From a virus, in IMG/VR virus record IMGVR_UViG_3300027771_000013, positions 1 to 64,000 of that record: DNA of 64,000 bases. One strand, 5' to 3'. The notes beneath the pieces were generated by a model that made no database searches, was not told the origin of the DNA, and saw only the letters and a list, made by a program, of their open reading frames with translations. Below are positions 46,204 through 52,557 of the stretch, in pieces (the stretch's first letter is position 1; each line of letters begins with the position of its first letter). Both the position numbers and the translations under genes were made by a program.

Positions 46204-46896
46204 TTATTCTTCTTCTGTTACTGCGTTTTCAATAACTAACCCTGAATGTGCAATGTCTTGTGCTGTACTAACGCCCGCTTCCAAAGCCAAACGTTGCTGT
46301 GCGACTAATTCCATCGTGGACTGACGCAATGCTGCAATTGAGCTGTCTTTTTTGACGCCAATTTCCAACTCAATCTTTTTATTCTCTGGTTGTTTAAGGT
46401 GTGTCAGTAAAGAGTTAGCCGCATCACTACGTACTTTTTCACTATTCGCTGTAGTCATTAACTCAGCTTGAGTATTCAACGCTTTTTGAAATAAATCTTG
46501 ATTAAGTACCCAAGTAGGTACTAAAGATTGCTCTAAAATTAAATTAACTAATTTAGATTTGTTGTACGCAGTAACGTAGCTGGCTATATCTTTAGGCTCG
46601 ACGCCTTGGGAAGTGAATCGCTTAATTTTTTCAGGAAAAGTTAAGCTGTATGCTTTAATATTTGTCATCCCAGCTAATTTATGGGATACGTACTTGACCG
46701 CATCTATATAGTTTGGCAGTTTAAACCTACCTTCACTCATAACACGGGTGTAACTAATTAAGTTCTCACGATAAGCCTCATACATTTCTGGATCGGCAAG
46801 CGTGGTATTAATTTTCTTTATTAATTCGGCGTTAACAGACTTCTTCACCTTTGCAGGCAAAGCATCTTTAAATTGTTCAGTAGTTAACGGAGTCAT
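46204..46896 (-). CDS. Probable small terminase subunit (N4 gp69-like)
   Basis: 230 residues, mainly helical. The N-terminal half (LPAKVKKSVNAELIKKINTT and SEGRFKLPNYIDAVKYVSHKL then GVEPKDIASYVTAYNKSKLVNL) looks like a DNA-binding or oligomer domain, and the C-terminal half is a coiled helix, as in small terminases. In N4-like genomes a protein of this kind sits upstream of the large subunit. The call is by position and layout; no decisive motif. Confidence 0.6.
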   Translation of the reverse strand: MTPLTTEQFKDALPAKVKKSVNAELIKKINTTLADPEMYEAYRENLISYTRVMSEGRFKLPNYIDAVKYVSHKLAGMTNIKAYSLTFPEKIKRFTSQGVEPKDIASYVTAYNKSKLVNLILEQSLVPTWVLNQDLFQKALNTQAELMTTANSEKVRSDAANSLLTHLKQPENKKIELEIGVKKDSSIAALRQSTMELVAQQRLALEAGVSTAQDIAHSGLVIENAVTEEE

Positions 46897-46983
46897 TTAC
46901 GCGTCTCAATAATTAATATATCGGGAGCGTATAAGTAAAAAAATAAGTTTTCTTGGTTTTTTTATTGTTTAAAAGAAAGTATT

Positions 46984-47424
46984 TTATTTACTGCGAATAA
47001 TTAACTGCCACTCTTGCGCTTCATCCCCTAACACTTTCATTAAGTCAGTAAACGCTTTTCTTGAAGATTGCACACCCATAAAAGATTTGCCTTTAGGATC
47101 TTGCATCGGCGCAAGCTTTAATCCAACAGCAATGCACCCGTGTAATTGACTTGGCCAATTCGCAGGATGGATCATTATGAAAGTTCGGCCGGAAACATTC
47201 GTCACTTCCCAACCACTGGTAAACTTACCACCACTACTTCGAGTAACCACACCACTCTTTCTTTGTCGTAACGTATACGTACCTTCCGGTATGCAGCTCA
47301 CCATCGTTTCGTTATTTACCCAGGGACGTTCGACGGTGTAATACCGAAACCCAGAAGGTCCCACCATCTCCCCGAACGTACCAAAATCAAAATGTGCGTT
47401 TCTTTCTAATAATATTGTTTTCAT
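46984..47424 (-). CDS. DUF5675 protein, L,D-transpeptidase-like; possible lysis enzyme
   Basis: 146 residues. The pattern FGEMVGPSGFRYYTVERPW, NNETMVSCIPEGTYTL, GWEVTNVSGRTFIMIHPANW and LHGCIAVG is that of DUF5675. The spacing of the His (IHPANW) and the Cys in HGCIAVG resembles the YkuD L,D-transpeptidase active site, suggesting a peptidoglycan-acting enzyme; this is inference. No signal peptide. It is the first gene of the leftward packaging block and faces the early region; in the linear genome it may be the last gene before the right end. Confidence 0.7.
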   Translation of the reverse strand: MKTILLERNAHFDFGTFGEMVGPSGFRYYTVERPWVNNETMVSCIPEGTYTLRQRKSGVVTRSSGGKFTSGWEVTNVSGRTFIMIHPANWPSQLHGCIAVGLKLAPMQDPKGKSFMGVQSSRKAFTDLMKVLGDEAQEWQLIIRSK

Positions 47425-47741
47425 GGCAGTAACTATCCATGACTTCCTTGTACTTTTCTGATGTTTTAAGAAGTGCCGCTATATAAATACGCTTCTCATA
47501 CAACATTTTTAAATAGGGGTATGAAACAACGTGTACGTTTTTACGGCGCTAATCACCGGATATAAAGACCTTATATGGTAAGACCAACCTTAGTAATCTA
47601 AGAAAGGGTAAAATCTTTTATAATCCTATATGAATCAAGTACTTATCTTTTGGATAAATACCTCAGATGGTCTGTAGCTTGTGCTTCCAGCACGTTAATG
47701 GTCTAATACACCACTACCACAGACCACATATGGAACATGTT
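47425..47741. other. Divergent intergenic region, probable genome-end / early-late junction
   Basis: 317 nt without a convincing gene; an in-frame extension of the next gene upward to 47667 is possible but has no ribosome site. Several AT-rich boxes (CTATATAAATA at 47481, TATAAAGACC near 47574, TTTTATAATCC near 47613, the last a good -10 shape) could serve host-type promoters in either direction. No TTGC-type hairpin was found here. In N4 the terminal repeat separates terminase-side genes from the first early genes, so the linear ends may lie in or near this gap. Confidence 0.4.
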
Positions 47742-48107
47742 ATGAATGAACAGCCTAAACACGTAACACCAATGGTATCGAGCGTATGGTGTGAGAAGAA
47801 TGAAAAGACTATATATATGAAATTCTATGTAACCCATAAAGAACATATAGAAATAGCCCAGTCGCTTGGGGATTCAGCAGTATTGCTTTACATGTACTAC
47901 TTAAGAATGGCGTCGACTACTCATCCAGTGATTACAGATGATCTTGCCGCCCAAAGCCTGGGCTGGAACGCCCGTAAAGTGGCTCGTTATCGTCAATCAT
48001 TAACCAAAGATAACTGGTACAGGGAAATTAAGTACACCCGACCCGGTGGTAGTCGAGGTGTTGAGTACCATATTGGTAAAGAAGCTGTTAGGCACAGTTA
48101 TATATAA
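47742..48107 (+). CDS. Winged-helix DNA-binding protein, first rightward early gene
   Basis: 121 residues from ATG 47742 (MNEQPKHVTPM); ATGs at 47730 and 47667 are in frame and the start is uncertain, as none has a strong SD. Residues ~45-115 form a winged-helix domain: SAVLLYMYYLRMAST, ITDDLAAQSLGWNARKVARYRQSL (recognition helix) and a basic wing REIKYTRPGGSRGVEYHIG, as in RepA/MarR-type phage regulators. It could control early transcription or lysogeny; no target is known. It lies alone before a 280-nt non-coding stretch. Confidence 0.7.
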   Translation: MNEQPKHVTPMVSSVWCEKNEKTIYMKFYVTHKEHIEIAQSLGDSAVLLYMYYLRMASTTHPVITDDLAAQSLGWNARKVARYRQSLTKDNWYREIKYTRPGGSRGVEYHIGKEAVRHSYI

Positions 48108-48188
48108 CCACTTGCCTTTACTGGCTCCCGCTGACGCTGCGCCAGCAGCAGGCAAGCGGAGACAGGATTAAAAAAATACCAGACTGTT

Positions 48189-48212
48189 GCGGCTTCCTGC
48201 CGCTATATAGGA
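48189..48212 (+). promoter_or_regulatory. Variant hairpin followed by GGA (possible vRNAP promoter)
   Basis: GCGGC-TTCCT-GCCGC, a 5-bp GC stem with 5-nt loop, then TATATA and GGATTT. It resembles the early hairpin promoters but loop and spacing differ (5-nt loop, 11 nt to GGA), so it is listed as a weaker candidate. The nearest gene downstream starts 175 nt on. Confidence 0.35.
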
Positions 48213-48333
48213 TTTAAAAATAATAATTTTGAGCAGGTTTTTGAGAAATTTCATATTTGGGTACGAGTTTAGTACTGACAAGACACTAAAACAAAACACT
48301 GACCTACCCCCCCTATCATCTCTGAGCACACAC

Positions 48334-48352
48334 CGCCGTGCGGCGAGGGATG
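48334..48352 (+). promoter_or_regulatory. Hairpin early promoter candidate (vRNAP type)
   Basis: CGCC-GTGC-GGCG followed by AGGGAT and GGACAATT. The distance from loop end to GGA is exactly 10 nt, as in the other early-region copies; the 4-bp stem and GTGC loop are the least typical of the set. Predicted start G at 48352, 34 nt before the next gene. Confidence 0.55.
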
Positions 48353-48385
48353 GACAATTCCGTCCTACTCCGGAGTATAAGTATC

Positions 48386-48571
48386 ATGATGAAAGCACTA
48401 TCAACCATGTGGTCAACACTAGAAATGTTATTCTTAGGCGTCCACTCTTTCGCTGAAGCATTCAAAGAAACTGGCGACATCGTCCTCGGTGAAGTCCAAG
48501 AGCTATCAGCTCAACAGCAACGCGACCATGCTGCTAAACTACAAGCAGACATCAGCGCACTCAATGCGTAA
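48386..48571 (+). CDS. Small early protein, helical
   Basis: 61 residues (MMKALSTMWSTLEMLFLGVH then a charged helix AQQQRDHAAKLQADISALNA). The first ATG of a tandem pair is used; CGGAG lies 11 nt upstream within a palindrome. Hydrophobic-amphipathic N-terminus, charged helical C-terminus, no known family. It fills a single-gene early cassette between a hairpin promoter candidate and an intrinsic terminator. Early N4 genes of this size often encode host take-over proteins; no such function can be shown here. Confidence 0.6.
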   Translation: MMKALSTMWSTLEMLFLGVHSFAEAFKETGDIVLGEVQELSAQQQRDHAAKLQADISALNA

Positions 48572-48607
48572 TACCTTACTCAGTCCTTCAATGGGCTGGG
48601 TATTTTT
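48570..48607 (+). terminator. Intrinsic terminator of first early cassette
   Basis: AATACC outer and CAGTCC-TTCAAT-GGGCTG inner stems closed by GGTATT and a run of five T. It begins inside the stop codon of the small early gene. Confidence 0.8.
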
Positions 48608-48780
48608 CCTACTACACACAAGTACACACACTCAAGATAGACAGTACATAGACAGAAAGAGTACATCTTTACTCCCTGATTCAGTGTTATCTCAGTGTTT
48701 TACTCAATCCCTTACCTATCTAGTTCTAACTCCGATACACCTGTTATCTATTCCTGCTTAGCGATACCTATCCGATACAT

Positions 48781-48800
48781 TGTGCTTACGCACATGAATG
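48781..48800 (+). promoter_or_regulatory. Hairpin early promoter candidate (vRNAP type)
   Basis: TGTGC-TTAC-GCACA, a perfect 5-bp stem with 4-nt loop (GTAA on the template strand), then TGAAT and GGAATG. Loop end to GGA is 10 nt; predicted start G at 48800. SD AGGTT/GGAGG and the next gene follow within 41 nt. Confidence 0.7.
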
Positions 48801-48840
48801 GAATGTATGCAGTGTGTATACATAACTTATGGAGGTTCCC

Positions 48841-49149
48841 ATGGAATCAGTTACAACAGGTTCGTACGTCACTTACAAAGACGTACCTCACATCATAGTC
48901 GCTGATAGTGGGAACTTAGTTAAGATCCTTAATCCATTAAAGGGTCAAGACAAGTTGCAAGTTAAGCGGGTTAACGTACGTCCTATGGCTATAGAGCCTA
49001 GCCGTTCTATTAGTTACCGGGATCGTATGTTCTTGGTTACTGTAAAGAACACCATCATTAGTCTTACTAGTGGGCGTGTTGTGTTTACAGATGCTAATAA
49101 TGGCAACCGTAAAGCTATCTTAGCTGCGGCTCAATCTAGTCAAGCATAA
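48841..49149 (+). CDS. Small early protein with KOW/SH3-like fold
   Basis: 102 residues from ATG 48841, with GGAGG 5 nt upstream (an in-frame ATG at 48829 overlaps that SD and is rejected). The sequence is beta-rich: VTTGSYVTYKDVPHIIVADS, VKILNPLKGQDKLQVKRVNV, a shape like small KOW or Tudor-type barrels that bind RNA, RNA polymerase or DNA. No exact family. It is the only gene of its cassette, between a hairpin promoter and a UUCG terminator. A regulator of host transcription is a reasonable but unproven guess. Confidence 0.65.
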   Translation: MESVTTGSYVTYKDVPHIIVADSGNLVKILNPLKGQDKLQVKRVNVRPMAIEPSRSISYRDRMFLVTVKNTIISLTSGRVVFTDANNGNRKAILAAAQSSQA

Positions 49150-49150
49150 G

Positions 49151-49172
49151 CCAACCTTCGGGTTGGTTTTTT
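49151..49172 (+). terminator. Intrinsic terminator (UUCG loop)
   Basis: CCAACC-TTCG-GGTTGG followed by TTTTTT, 2 nt after the preceding stop codon. Textbook intrinsic terminator. Confidence 0.92.
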
Positions 49173-49197
49173 AATCCCTGAATAATAGGCAGTTCTA

Positions 49198-49217
49198 TGT
49201 GCTTGCGCACAAGCATG
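49198..49217 (+). promoter_or_regulatory. Hairpin early promoter candidate (vRNAP type)
   Basis: TGTGC-TTGC-GCACA, then AGCAT and GGATGTT. Same stem as the copy at 48781, loop GCAA on the template strand, 10 nt from loop to GGA; predicted start G at 49217. It lies 25 nt after a strong terminator and 46 nt before the next gene. Confidence 0.72.
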
Positions 49218-49262
49218 GATGTTATTACCCAACTCAATCAACCAATCATAGGAGTGTAATTT

Positions 49263-49367
49263 ATGGGCTTACTGGATCTATTTATATACGGAGACATTGT
49301 TACGCATCTACTGATGTTACTAACCATTGTCCTTACTTTATGCATATTTCACGCACTTGGAGATTAA
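49263..49367 (+). CDS. Tiny membrane protein (34 aa)
   Basis: 34 residues: MGLLDLFIYGDIVTHLLMLL then a hydrophobic helix ending FHALGD. One transmembrane segment (about 13-30). AGGAG lies 7 nt before the ATG and the stop is 2 nt before the next start, so it is likely a real, translated gene despite its size. It is the first gene of a two-gene early cassette. Function unknown; small early membrane proteins in phages sometimes block superinfection or lysis, but nothing here shows that. Confidence 0.6.
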   Translation: MGLLDLFIYGDIVTHLLMLLTIVLTLCIFHALGD

Positions 49368-49369
49368 CC

Positions 49370-49651
49370 ATGCAAATACATGAAAGTTGTTTACCTGTTA
49401 TCCACGCTTTGAATAACGGTGAGATCAGTGAAGAAATCATTATGGCTAGCGCAGCTGGCTGGTATCTAGGCACTATTCAAAGGGACTTAGAATACGGTTA
49501 CTTACTGCCTTACTCAAGAGACACTGATTACATGAGTAAGAAGCAAGCTGAAGATTACTACCAGTATGTCTCAGTGCCAGCAACAGAAGATCATGAACAC
49601 GATGATCGTGAAGCTGACTGTAACGCTGCAGATGCAGGGCTCTACGCATAA
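49370..49651 (+). CDS. Small acidic early protein
   Basis: 93 residues from ATG 49370, with GGAG 7 nt upstream overlapping the end of the tiny membrane gene. Sequence: helical N-terminus (CLPVIHALNNGEISEEIIMA), aromatic middle (LEYGYLLPYSRDTDYMSKKQ), and a strongly acidic, His-rich C-terminus (EDHEHDDREADCNAAD). No family known to me. An acidic, DNA-mimic-like tail is possible. Ends a cassette closed by a terminator. Confidence 0.65.
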   Translation: MQIHESCLPVIHALNNGEISEEIIMASAAGWYLGTIQRDLEYGYLLPYSRDTDYMSKKQAEDYYQYVSVPATEDHEHDDREADCNAADAGLYA

Positions 49652-49656
49652 AGATT

Positions 49657-49691
49657 AAGACTTGATCCTTCATGGGATTAGGTCTTTTTTT
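49657..49691 (+). terminator. Intrinsic terminator
   Basis: AAGAC and TGATCC-TTCAT-GGGAT stems with a closing GGTCTT and seven T on the plus strand, just after the acidic early gene. A hairpin promoter candidate starts at the very end of its T-run. Confidence 0.85.
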
Positions 49692-49710
49692 ACGCTTGCG
49701 CGTGAGGGTG
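49692..49710 (+). promoter_or_regulatory. Hairpin early promoter candidate (vRNAP type)
   Basis: ACGC-TTGC-GCGT, then GAGGGT and GGAATT; 10 nt from loop to GGA, predicted start G at 49710. It abuts the T-run of the previous terminator, so it can only serve the two genes downstream. Confidence 0.68.
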
Positions 49711-49764
49711 GAATTCTTGCTGATTAGCGCACGAATTAACTAAACCATCTTACGGGAGAGCGTT

Positions 49765-50007
49765 ATGAACACTTACTTGCACGCAGTTGGCGAACTAATG
49801 GGTGGCGCAAAACTTGATCATGTTGTCGATGCATTTAGACGTCGAGAAATGACAGATTTCTGTGTCACAAATAACCCACGTAAAACTAACGTGGACTACG
49901 CAACCTTTGTTGCAGAGCGTACTGAATATGAGCTAGTCATTGACACTATGGCGTTAAGACTGACTGAAATACACGATGAAATACAGGAGGTTCAGCATGA
50001 TTTATAA
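49765..50007 (+). CDS. Small early protein, helical
   Basis: 80 residues. GGGAG precedes the ATG by 6 nt. Two helical stretches (LMGGAKLDHVVDAFRRREM and ERTEYELVIDTMALRLTEIH) and an acidic end. It overlaps the next start by 11 nt, so both are translated from one mRNA. No family recognised. Part of a two-gene early cassette behind a hairpin promoter candidate. Confidence 0.65.
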   Translation: MNTYLHAVGELMGGAKLDHVVDAFRRREMTDFCVTNNPRKTNVDYATFVAERTEYELVIDTMALRLTEIHDEIQEVQHDL

Positions 50008-50179
50008 CGGATACCGTACTAAAGCAATTAAACCTATGGCTACACGTCCTCACAAAGCCGTGAGAGAAGTTACCAACGCTGTTAAGGCCATTGACCTAGC
50101 GCTTAGCATCTTGTCTATAACAGCCATAGGCTTCGCTTTATATGTTGCAGCTTTGCATTTCATGCCAGTACCTATTTAA
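49997..50179 (+). CDS. Small membrane protein, early
   Basis: 60 residues from ATG 49997, preceded by AGGAGG 6 nt upstream; an in-frame ATG at 49976 would lie inside the previous gene and lacks an SD. Basic N-terminus (YRTKAIKPMATRPHKAVREV) and one C-terminal transmembrane helix (about 34-55, LALSILSITAIGFALYVAAL). Topology would be N-in, with the short end outside. Function unknown; tail-anchored membrane protein of the early region. Confidence 0.65.
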   Translation: MIYNGYRTKAIKPMATRPHKAVREVTNAVKAIDLALSILSITAIGFALYVAALHFMPVPI

Positions 50180-50190
50180 CAATTAACTAA

Positions 50191-50219
50191 AGCACTGCCC
50201 TAACGGGTAGGCTTTTTTT
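50191..50219 (+). terminator. Intrinsic terminator
   Basis: AGC and CTGCCC-TAAC-GGGTAG stems closed by GCT and seven T, 12 nt after the preceding stop. One A bulges and one G-T pair is present; still a good terminator. Confidence 0.85.
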
Positions 50220-50228
50220 CTTTCTAAG

Positions 50229-50260
50229 TGCACACCCATATTCAAGTGCACACACCCAAT
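50229..50260. repeat. Direct repeat AAGTGCACAC upstream of an early promoter
   Basis: AAGTGCACACCCA is followed 18 nt later by AAGTGCACACACCCA. A related CAAGTACACACACTCAAG lies near 48615, also between a terminator and a hairpin promoter candidate. The CA-rich repeats are the only shared element of these otherwise empty spacers; they could be protein-binding sites. Confidence 0.5.
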
Positions 50261-50322
50261 CAAAACCACACGCATCAGACAGCTCGTAGGTAGTCACTTT
50301 TGTGCTAGCGACGGTAGATTGT

Positions 50323-50343
50323 TTGCTGTTGCCAGCAAGATAG
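50323..50343 (+). promoter_or_regulatory. Hairpin early promoter candidate (vRNAP type)
   Basis: TTGCTG-TTGC-CAGCAA, the longest stem (6 bp) of the set, then GATA and GGATTTG; 10 nt from loop to GGA; predicted start G at 50343, 43 nt before the next gene. Confidence 0.72.
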
Positions 50344-50385
50344 GATTTGTTTGTCCGGTCTTTAACTATTCATTGGAGAATAACT

Positions 50386-50568
50386 ATGACTATAGCATTC
50401 GTAAGGGAATCTCGTCCCTCAGAGCTTGACTTTGCTACCGATTATTCGGAGTACTTGTATCAAGAAGAAGATGCTGCTGAAGCAGTAATGTTTGACTACG
50501 ACTTTGATGTCGCTATGGACAAACATATAGAGAATTTAGAAAAGCAAGAGCATTTTGCTTACGCATAA
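50386..50568 (+). CDS. Very acidic small early protein
   Basis: 60 residues from ATG 50386 with GGAGAA 6-11 nt upstream. Highly acidic (FATDYSEYLYQEEDAAEAVM, then DYDFDVAMDKHIENLEKQEH). Such small acidic phage proteins often mimic DNA and block host nucleases or regulators, but that is only a style argument. It stands between a hairpin promoter candidate and a weak hairpin (GCCC-AATTTC-GGGC at 50588-50601). Confidence 0.65.
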   Translation: MTIAFVRESRPSELDFATDYSEYLYQEEDAAEAVMFDYDFDVAMDKHIENLEKQEHFAYA

Positions 50569-50635
50569 AAATGGCAAGTCTTTATCCGCCCAATTTCGGG
50601 CATTTCATCATTAATTAATTATAAGGAATATCACT

Positions 50636-50908
50636 ATGGGCTATAACTCTAATCCGGTTGCTACTATCGAACGCGCTGCACCAGTTGCTTATGTAAATTG
50701 TGCTCTTGGACGTATCGATGGCCAAACTACTGCAAAAGTAGGCGCTTTGAACTTACTAGCAACCAATCCTACGCATGTTCGTATTATTGAACGTTGTTCT
50801 GATGCTGACCCGGTTAAAGCCGCTGAAGCTATCGCAGAGCTTAAAAACAAGCTAGTTTTGACATTTAAGATGGCTAACGGCACTTCAAGTGCTGCAGTAG
50901 ACTTCTAA
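50636..50908 (+). CDS. Small conserved-type early protein
   Basis: 90 residues: AAPVAYVNCALGRIDGQTTA then LATNPTHVRIIERCSDADPV, a helix AAEAIAELKNKLVLTF, and a short end SAAVDF. A balanced alpha/beta composition indicates a folded protein. AAGGAATATCACT precedes the ATG. No promoter hairpin lies in the short gap before it, so it is probably read through from the upstream cassette; a strong terminator follows. Family and function not recognised. Confidence 0.65.
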   Translation: MGYNSNPVATIERAAPVAYVNCALGRIDGQTTAKVGALNLLATNPTHVRIIERCSDADPVKAAEAIAELKNKLVLTFKMANGTSSAAVDF

Positions 50909-50925
50909 ATCAAAGTTACTTGGGG

Positions 50926-50961
50926 CCTACTACTTTAATTAGTAGTAGGTCAATCTTTTTT
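50926..50961 (+). terminator. Intrinsic terminator (9-bp perfect stem)
   Basis: CCTACTACT-TTAATT-AGTAGTAGG then TCAATCTTTTTT; a perfect 9-bp stem with T-run 5 nt further on, 17 nt after the preceding stop. Confidence 0.8.
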
Positions 50962-51105
50962 CAGCTAATACACCTTAGTATTATCGTTAGTGAATAAAGT
51001 TCCAAAAATATTAGCCTTCTTGTTATCTGTTTGTTAACCTGTAGGCCTACGTAGGTAAGCGTAGGTAAAAATACTTAATTAGTTAGAAAATAATGGATCT
51101 TTTCT

Positions 51106-51396
51106 ATGAGTAGCAAGAATATATCGTTTTTCAACGACAATAATAAAACTAAACCCGCTCCAAAAGCCTATTTAAATCTTTGGCTCCCTACAGGACACAA
51201 TGATAGTCGAAGAAAGTTAGGGTCTATAGCGTTACGAGGTAACTCGGCTGCTGAAAAAGACTTAATAGATTGGCTACAAGAAGACCCATCTCGCGTTGGC
51301 TTATTACTGTCTAAGTTAACTATGGATTTTCAAGAAGCAGCGCCAGCTGCAGCATCCGGCTTTGACCTTTCGCTTGAAGCAACTGTAAAAACTTAA
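51106..51396 (+). CDS. Small early protein (KAYLNLWLP family style)
   Basis: 96 residues. N-terminal polar, then PKAYLNLWLPTGHNDSRRKL and GSIALRGNSAAEKDLIDWLQ, with an Ala-rich, acidic C-terminus. Proteins with the YLNLWxP...RKLGxIxLR pattern occur in early regions of N4-like and other phages, as far as I recall, without known function. The spacer before it contains two palindromes (GTAGGCCTAC, CCTACGTAGG) and a doubled CGTAGGTAA around 51040-51070, but no TTGC hairpin. Weak SD. Confidence 0.65.
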   Translation: MSSKNISFFNDNNKTKPAPKAYLNLWLPTGHNDSRRKLGSIALRGNSAAEKDLIDWLQEDPSRVGLLLSKLTMDFQEAAPAAASGFDLSLEATVKT

Positions 51397-51511
51397 ACAC
51401 AGTTATACCTGTATTTAATCACCCTAACTTCGGTTAGTCGCAGCGTTGTGCCTTTAAAAAGTGCAATCGTTTGTGTCTGTTTAATCCACTCGCTCCGCTA
51501 CGTCCCTTAAA

Positions 51512-51530
51512 CAGCTTGCGCTGAAGAATG
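51512..51530 (+). promoter_or_regulatory. Hairpin promoter candidate before the RNAP genes
   Basis: CAGC-TTGC-GCTG followed by AAGAAT and GCCTTTGG. Loop, stem and 10-nt distance fit the early-region copies, but the start would be GCC rather than GGA. It lies 71 nt before the first RNAP subunit gene. A CTAAC-TTCG-GTTAG hairpin around 51424-51437, without a T-run, precedes it. Confidence 0.55.
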
Positions 51531-51600
51531 CCTTTGGCTGGGCGCTTATATCCTAACACTCTCATTCATCTGTATTTACTTAACCGGTAAAGGTAATCCT

Positions 51601-52536
51601 ATGTCTCAGATAAGTACTGTTACGCAACACGTTGTTGATCCGTATGAACAACAACAAGAGATTGAATACGCTTATTCAACTAAATTTATTGATCAAAAGA
51701 TCCGCAAAGAAATTCTTGCTTGTCCTGACACTGCCCTGCGCATCACCACTGGCGTACGCCTGTTAGAAGATTGGCTTAAAGATACCTATTACCCCAGCAA
51801 AAATGCCCGACTTGCTCAGATTAAAGACATGGATTTACATGCTTTAGTGGTACAAGTTTTCACTGGCATTGCTTATCTGCAAGTACCTACTTTATTTGTC
51901 TCTATTACCGCTGCATTAGCTAGTCGACTTAAGTTTGATGACAAACGCGACAGCATTATGACTATTGCGGAGATAGTAGCCGTTCTATGCCATACCGATG
52001 CGTATGACATCTACAAAGAGAGCGAATTTAGCGGCTTAAAACTGGTTTCTTGTATAGTTTTATCTGACAGCTTAAAAGATACCATCAACCACGCTGTTTA
52101 CATGCCACCAATGGTTGCACCACCTGTGCCTATCACCTCTAATTATGAAAGTGCTTACTTATCCTATAACGACTCATTGTTACTAGGACGTGAGAACTCT
52201 CATGACAAAGACATTTGTTTAGACGTTATTAACATCCAAAACCAAGTGCCTTTAACGCTTAACTTTGCGTTTTTAGCTGCTGTGCCTGAAGCACCGACAC
52301 ATCCGCTAGATACCTTAGAAAAGACAACGTTATGGGACACCTTCCTAGAACAAAGTCGTAGCGTGTATCAACTGATGCGCAAAAACGGTAATCGGTTCTG
52401 GATGACGTACAAAACAGACACAAGAGGCAGACTTTATGCACAGGGTTATCACATTAACCCACAAGGTACGCCTTACAAGAAAGCCATGCTCCAACTGGCT
52501 GATTGTGAGCATGTCACTGGAGTACCTACGACCTAA
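51601..52536 (+). CDS. Phage RNA polymerase, small subunit (N4 gp15-like)
   Basis: 311 residues: the N-terminal part of a T7-type RNA polymerase, ending just past the TxxGR motif (DTRGR at 273-277, then INPQGTPYKKAMLQLADCE). It lacks motifs A, B and C, which are in the next gene. In N4, RNAP II is a heterodimer of two such proteins (gp15, 269 aa; gp16, 404 aa) that transcribes middle genes. The stop TAA is followed 21 nt later, in the same frame, by the start of the second subunit. AAAGGTAAT precedes the ATG. Confidence 0.9.
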   Translation: MSQISTVTQHVVDPYEQQQEIEYAYSTKFIDQKIRKEILACPDTALRITTGVRLLEDWLKDTYYPSKNARLAQIKDMDLHALVVQVFTGIAYLQVPTLFVSITAALASRLKFDDKRDSIMTIAEIVAVLCHTDAYDIYKESEFSGLKLVSCIVLSDSLKDTINHAVYMPPMVAPPVPITSNYESAYLSYNDSLLLGRENSHDKDICLDVINIQNQVPLTLNFAFLAAVPEAPTHPLDTLEKTTLWDTFLEQSRSVYQLMRKNGNRFWMTYKTDTRGRLYAQGYHINPQGTPYKKAMLQLADCEHVTGVPTT

Positions 52537-52557
52537 TTACACTATACGGAGAAAAAC

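Noticed and set aside
47450-47487. Sigma70 promoter TTGTAC ... TATATA in the divergent gap
   Set aside because: Spacing between the boxes is about 26 nt, too long for a normal promoter.
48108-48175. Large inverted-repeat structure (TTGCC...GGCAA with inner GCTGACGC...GCGCCAGC) followed by GGATTA
   Set aside because: The stem-to-GGA geometry does not fit the early hairpins and there is no T-run; no function can be assigned.
52534-52557. Stop codon between the two RNAP halves as a disrupted gene
   Set aside because: The split point, the sizes of both parts and an own ribosome site match the two-subunit N4 RNAP II, so two genes are more likely than a broken one.
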